A stretch of 64,000 bases of DNA from assembly GCA_033439795.1 (NCBI GenBank), contig JAUTDP010000007.1, forward strand, positions 3,038,001 to 3,102,000, read 5' to 3'. Positions 58,498 through 64,000 of the stretch are shown here, in pieces (position 1 is the stretch's first letter; each line of letters starts with the position of its first letter). The position numbers and the translations under genes are program-made. The notes beneath the pieces were generated by a model. The model saw only the letters and a list, made by a program, of their open reading frames with translations. It was not told the DNA's origin and searched no databases. This DNA comes from Sordaria brevicollis (Eukaryota > Ascomycota > Sordariomycetes > Sordariales > Sordariaceae).

Positions 58498-60802
58498 TCA
58501 ACCCTCCGTCTCCTGTTGCACGCTCTCGGCGCCGAACGTCCCGTTCTCGATCGCAGCCTCCATCATCTTGTTTCCGCTAATAATAGATGTCGTGCAGATA
58601 ACAATCTTCCTCCGGCCTAGCAATTGATAACGCCCAGTTAGTGATCGAGTGGCTAAGAATTGTGTGCGTCCGCGGCCAGGTTGAGCGGACGGATGAAGAT
58701 ATAAAGGGAACGACATACCTTCTTCCTTCTTCGCAATGAAACGGAGAGCCGCGATCTCACTGAAGCTGATACCGCCAACAAACACGACAAACACCGTCTT
58801 CTGGCTATCGTTACCCGATAATAACGCTCGTGCCTTCACGGCTTTGTCCTCGCCCTTTTGTACCTCATCAAATGTCGGGCCTCTGGCATGCTTGACGGCG
58901 TCGTCAAACCCACGCCAACCTTGTGCGCCTCCTGCAGCTGGTCCGGCCGTGTTAGTGGCGGCTGCTCCTTTAGTGATGGAGAGCAAATATTGCTTCTGAA
59001 GGATGCACTGGACGAGGCGTATCGAGAGGGGCGCGTAACCGCTGTAGACGTAGGCGATGTCGTTGGGGTCCTGTTCGTTGACTTCATCGACGATGAGCCG
59101 CAGTTGCTTGCGCAGATATGTATAGTTGGTCTTCGTTCCCGTCGCACCAACGGACCCAGTCATGGGGATCATTGATGCCAGAGGGGATGATCTCGAGAGG
59201 AACATTTGAAGCTTTTCTAGGTTATGGAGTGTGAGGATGTGTTGATAGCCGTATCCTTGCAGTATAAGACGCCGGAAGTGGTCAAACTCTTTCGTCTTGA
59301 TTCCGCCGGAGATACATGAGTACACGCACAGTAGTCGAAGTACTTGTGGAAGTGGGACGTCGCGTGCTATTAGTTCTTCGATCGCTTCAAACTGGGAAGA
59401 CGGATCTGCTCCAGCTGCGAGATTCTGCTGAACCTCGAGCATTTTGCTGAAGTGTTCCGTGCGAGTATACTTCATGATTTCCTCTGCCAGGCCTGTATGA
59501 ATTTTGAGGCTCTTTTGCTCGGCCTGATATCCCGGGAGCTTCGAAACAAACTCTTTGAGTTCGGCTGTCGTTTTGGAACTATGCCTACTCTCATAGTCGC
59601 TCTTCAAACGACGGGCAATCTTGTTCAACAGACTTCCGACAATGGCGAAATTGGCGTCGCGCAGTTGCTCAAAGAGCTTATCTGAGGAGTCAAGTTGAAC
59701 TTTGCGCTTGCGCGAAGGCCCGTTGTTCACGACAGCGGCAGCAGCAGTGGCTGCGCCTGCTGGTTCTGGCTGTGCGCCAATTATGGTCGAGTCCACGTCG
59801 GCCTGGTTGTTTTGTACACCAAATACCTCGTCGATCAAACCCTCGTAGGTCAGCTGTGTTAAAAGGGGCGTGACGAAGTCAACTTCACGGTCAATGATGA
59901 TAACGCTTTCGTTCGTGGTGCTAGGCGACAGGCCGATCTTGTCCCCTTCAGCCGCTTCTTCGCCAGCGAGAAGCTCCTGTCGCATACGGGACAACAACTC
60001 AGCGACTCTCTTGGCGTTCTCGCCCTTGCCCACGATTCTGGGAAAGAGGCCATGCTTCTGTTGAATGCCCATCAAGGCCTTCGAAAGGAGAAAGACGGGT
60101 GTGGGGTCCTTTGCGAGGTACAGGTCTCTGAACGAGTCGTCTAGCTCGAGGGACAAGACGTCGGTGTCAAGCGGGAAGAAGTATAAGGGTAGCTCGGCGA
60201 CGTTGGTATCACCCAGCACGCCGGCTTCCTCCAACACCTTGTCTGAAACCAGCGTTCGGCGGGGTACCCAGAAGACATGGAACTCGTGGGGAGACTGGCT
60301 CTCGTGCTGTAGACGTTTTATTTGGTCTGTAAGTCTGTCAGCGCCTTCAAGAATGGGACCCGGGCGGTATCTTAGCCAGCGATGTTGTGGTTGCTGTTCG
60401 TACCTGCTATGGTGTGAGCATGATGGGCCGACTCGCCCCGCGCAATGAAGACCACGTTGCGCTGACTTGAGTCCGTGTTGTTGTTTTCGAGGAAGAAGAA
60501 ATTATCGGCGCCATAGTCTCGCAAAGTTGACGCTCCGACAAAGGCATTCAGTGGACCAGCCAGGCTCTTCTCAATCACAATGTTCTTCTTTCCACGGACC
60601 TACACACATGATCCCAGAAGCTGCCGTCAGTTCAGCACTTGCACCAGGCGGCTCGGTGATTATCGTGTTTGGCAAATGCTGCCTAGCTGTTGGTGGTCTT
60701 TGGGGGCATCGCGGCGGTACATACTGATTCTAGGAGATACAAAATGTCCTTGCGACCCTTTTCTCTGATCTGTTCGGTGTCAAACTCCGCATGGGGAGCC
60801 AT
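58498..60802 (-). CDS. vps33: VPS33 Sec1/Munc18-family protein of HOPS/CORVET, 5 exons including one after a stopless intron
   Basis: SM protein that templates SNARE assembly in the HOPS and CORVET tethering complexes at vacuole and endosome. Exons in transcript order are 60725-60802, 60404-60599, 60327-ward part 58719-60326, and 58498-58616, joining to 667 codons (666 residues). Characteristic segments are KDILYLLES at the N-terminus, NVVFIARGESAHHAHTIAD, VFWVPRRTLVSDKVLEEAGV, SVIIIDREVDFVTPLLTQLT YEGLIDE, and FVVFVGGISFSEIAALRF near the C-terminus. The intron at 58617-58718 is 102 nt and stopless, so the frame reads through it. Removing it restores KKEEGRRKIVICTT, which fits the family. By my count there are four exons; the third is 58719-60326. 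Start MAPHAEFDTEQIREKG is the only suitable ATG. Confidence 0.92.
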
Positions 60803-61760
60803 GATGTTCGAGTTCTCCTCATGCGGCTGTTGGTGTTGTGGTGTGGATCCTGGGTTTGGCGGGCGGCTGATGACGAAGAAGGAGGGTGAAGCTCGAGCTT
60901 CGGGTTCATGCTGTGCTACCAAAGTGGAACTGAACACTGCACTGAATGCCCCTGGTTGGTTCACAGTTCACTGGACGAACCCCAGAGCTCAGGGTACCTC
61001 TAGTGGACTGAAGTGGGTCGCTCTGTTAGGCTGGAATGTTGTCTGTCCTCGGTGATCCTCTAGTTGCAGAAAGAAAGATACTAGGTACTACCTGCCAGTA
61101 GTATCAAAACACCATTTACAAATATTCATGTACTGTATAGGATTGTTGGACCGTTTACCCAGGAGTGTTGGGGTCAACAAGCGGGATGAAAGGCACCAAC
61201 GAAAAGATGCTCTGAACTGTAAAGGTAAGTAGGTACCTCTAGAGTGTGGACAACTGATAAGATCTATCTTTTATCGGAGAGATAATTAATCTTACGTCAT
61301 CTGGGCCGCTTCCCATGTCTGTTCTTCACGTCGAGCAAGGCCGTCATCCTCAACTATCTTTACCGAGAAAGAAACGAATAATGTCTTCGCTGCCTAAATA
61401 TGTTCCGTGTGTGATGAGACTTCCCGGTGCTGGGTATAGCTCAAGCACCCATCCTGTGAAAGATGCATCTCAAACGAGTTCGCTGTAGCGACGCCAAGTC
61501 GAGCAGCGGGTGAATGCTCGTCAAGCTCCATATATCCTTCCGCGAGTGACCGTTCATGCGCCAATATTAAACCCAACAAAACCTAGGTACCATGGCAACT
61601 CCTCATAATGCAGACGATACGATCTACACCCCCATCCAGTGTGGGTGTTTAGGACCTTCCAGATCTAGCGCAGGAGGCCATCTGTATCGAAAATGTCACA
61701 TTCTCCAAGTTCGCAGAGGGATTTCCGTGGAATATAATACGACCAGGCCCCGTCCTTTTC
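60803..61760. other. VPS33 upstream region and E2 gene 3' region
   Basis: About 1 kb between two minus-strand genes. It should hold the VPS33 promoter. No gene recognised. Confidence 0.55.
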
Positions 61761-62382
61761 CTACACGGAATTGTCGTGGTAATAGAATTCAATATCCTTG
61801 GGACGTAGCTTGTTGGCGCGAACAAAATCCTCGTCGCCGGCAGGTCGCTCGTTCTTGGTATTGCCGGTCAACATGCTTTGTAGGCTCATGCATACGCTTT
61901 CTACGCTTTGCACAGGGCTCCAACCTTGCTGACCCAGTAGGTCAAGACAGATAATCCCGTTGGAGTAAATGTGCGGATGGACCGGGATCGGTCGATCGGC
62001 TTGCTTGACAAACACCACTTCGGGAGGCTCTGGAGCTTGGTTAGCAACATATCAACAGCAGCCGTTGATACACAAGGCATGCGCACCAATGGGGTATGAC
62101 TGGCTGAATCGAAACTTCAAGCGATAGGTCTCGTTGAGGTAAAGTGGGTTATTGTCGAGGACTCGTATGTCCAAAAGCCACTCTTCTAAGTCGTCCGCGG
62201 ATACAAGCTCGATGCCGGGGGGCAGGCCATTCTGGATCTAATGGGCAGGAAGGTGATCGCGTCAGTTGTCGAAATCGAACGCGAGGTTCAGCTTGTCCTG
62301 TTCTATGCGAGATCTGTTTGGGAACGCAACTGACCTTAGATAGTTCCTTCCCCAGCCTCTTCGCAGCGAACTGGACCGGCAT
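61761..62382 (-). CDS. Ubiquitin-conjugating enzyme E2, UBE2W/Ubc16-like, 3 exons
   Basis: Carries activated ubiquitin as a thioester and passes it to substrates or E3 ligases. Exons in transcript order are 62335-62382, 62087-62237 and 61761-62029, giving 156 codons (155 residues), a bare UBC fold. It opens MPVQFAAKRLGKELSK and contains WLLDIRVLDNNPLYLNETY. The active-site region is HPHIYSNGIICLDLLGQQGW, with catalytic Cys94. In place of the canonical HPN motif of most E2s it has HPH (84-86), as in UBE2W, which modifies protein N-termini. The C-terminal part (SMLTGNTKNERPAGDEDFV and FYYHDNSV) also matches the UBE2W type. The gene is intact; the chemistry is inferred from the family. Confidence 0.92.
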
Positions 62383-64000
62383 ATTTGCTGAGTGACCACG
62401 CGGCGCCGTTGTGTCAGCGCGGGGATTTGTGCTGGATTATAGGCAAACCTCTCGAGACGATAGTGGGAGGCGAGCCGGTAGTCGTAGGTAAGTACGGTAG
62501 CGTAGCCGCAAGTTGGCGGGGTTGTGTTTGACCAATCCTGGAGGGGAAGCAAAAGAAGTGACAAACAAAGAGTCGAAAAGAAATGTTGGATAAAAGAGCT
62601 AAGCCTGCGCCTGCGGTCCCGTACGTTCAAGATGGGACAGATGAAGTTGTGTCAATTCCAGGATAATCGAGTAGAATGGATCGCACACGCTTGCTCTGGG
62701 TTGCAAGGAATTGTTCTGGCCAGGTTCGAGGCTGAGAAGGGGTCTCCGCGACAACCACCACGCACTTTAGAATAGGAATCGACGTCCACAGGTGTTGAGA
62801 CCCAGTGCGACAGGAAGGAAAGAGGAAGCTGCAATATGCGCTGGGAGGATTTCGCCCCGGTCGTCTCAATCCACGCGCGGGGGACACCCCAGGGGCATCG
62901 ATTGGTCAGTACAACTGCAGGGCTGTGGCTTCCGTTTGGATAACCAAACGCGTTGTTAGACAGCCTTTCGTTTCTTCGGTGAGCGAGCTGTCCAACACTT
63001 CCATCCCCTCCTATAGGTTACCTCAAGGTTGCGTTCCGGCGGGTTGTGATCTCATGAAGGGGGATCCGCGCTGGGGCCATAGATCATGTCATTGTCACGC
63101 ATGGAAGATCAAGAGTTGCGACTTTGGCAAGTTGGTATATGGGAGGGTGAAGCTGAAGGGGATATAGAAAAACGGTCCCTTTGGTCCCATATCCGTCATT
63201 CCTAAAGCATAGAATCAGGTACTAGTCCGAGAACGAGGTTGTACAGACCAGGCACAAATATCAAACTGATGAAGCCAAGCCACAACGCAGGAAGAGTAAG
63301 ACCTATACTATTAACTGCAGCTATTGTTGATGGGTAAGTTGACCAAAAGAATACGTATAAAGATACGAAAGTTGTTCTAGAACAGGGGGTGAAGGAGATG
63401 CTTTGAGAGAAAAGTGGACCGCCAATCTGATATTGATCGGAAACTCGAGCAGACTTCCGAGTGACTATGTATTACAGCCTTTTGGAACTGATGAGCATTG
63501 AATCTCGGGCTTCAGGCTCCAGCCATCTCAAACGAGCCTAAATCTAGCTCTGTATGTGAGGTCTAGGTAGTGACTGGTGTCCATGATGAAGGAATCCATC
63601 GGTGAGCTTCCTGTCTCACAGGATCCCGTTGGGAATTGCGCCTAACCCGCGATGGTGGTCGGAAGATTTGAGATGCTCAAAGTCAAGTTACCTCAGGTGG
63701 AAGTTCACAATGTCTGTTTGGTCCTTTTGACGGCATTCAGGGCTGCATCTCTAGCACAACGAACCCGACAGACAGCCCAAAACTCCTCCAGGGGGCCCAA
63801 AGAACACTCCCGTCACTCATGACCCCAGTCGGCAAAGATCCCACTGCCCATACCCCTCCCCAATCACAGGCACGCCAAGACCATATGGTGCCCCTCTTTG
63901 CGCACCCTAGGGGACATGGCGGTTCGTGGGCTGAGCACCTCACGGCCTCCTTCATAGCCCACCTGCTCGCCTGCATCTTGCTCGCGCCCTGTCGCATTGG
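62383..64000. other. Window end, no gene recognised
   Basis: The first few hundred bases are probably the E2 promoter. Further frames (for example 62805-63167 plus and 63737-63997 minus) have no family similarity and skewed composition. The final 300 bases are GC-rich. Confidence 0.5.

Overview
The window looks like a chromosomal segment of a filamentous ascomycete (Pezizomycotina, most likely a sordariomycete; the rank is my inference). The signs are short GT-AG introns of about 50-130 bases in nearly every gene, a fungal housekeeping gene set, and one AT-saturated block in which a transposon has been destroyed by C-to-T/G-to-A changes of the repeat-induced point mutation (RIP) type. I found no CRISPR array, operon, tRNA or rRNA.

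Layout: ribosomal protein eL33 (-, 1.6-2.3 kb); glucose-6-phosphate dehydrogenase (+, 5.7-7.6); Mediator subunit MED14 (+, 9.7-13.7); mitochondrial protoporphyrinogen oxidase (-, 14.8-16.9); poly(A)-RNA-binding zinc-finger protein NAB2 (-, 17.9-19.6); a ruined DNA transposon (20.6-25.1); secreted beta-N-acetylhexosaminidase GH20 (+, 28.5-30.4); a CYP52-like P450 (+, 33.2-35.0) converging on an ARO8-like aminotransferase (-, 35.3-37.3); two small predicted membrane proteins (-, 38.7-39.6; +, 40.6-41.2); a Crh-type GH16 cell-wall transglycosylase (+, 43.2-44.4); DNA topoisomerase I (-, 45.4-48.5); ATP synthase gamma (+, 50.4-51.9); an LSD1-type SWIRM/amine oxidase/HMG-box protein (-, 53.1-57.4); VPS33 (-, 58.5-60.8); and a UBE2W-like E2 (-, 61.8-62.4). 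Exon structures were rebuilt by hand from splice signals and family similarity; phases were checked to give whole reading frames.

These are mostly independent housekeeping genes, not a pathway cluster. Loose themes are cell-wall remodelling (GH20, Crh), mitochondrial function (HEM14, ATP3) and nuclear gene expression (MED14, NAB2, TOP1, LSD1).

The most unusual object is the 4,453-bp element at 20645-25097. It has 67-bp terminal inverted repeats that differ at 2 positions, and TA on both sides. Inside are two convergent dead genes: a Tc1/mariner-type transposase (352 codons, one frame, about 22 stops, DD34E spacing) and a second gene of about 835 codons of unknown function. Tc1/mariner elements are normally small and encode only a transposase, so a two-gene form is worth checking. 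Two smaller inverted-repeat elements lie at 8180-8433 and 4269-4628.
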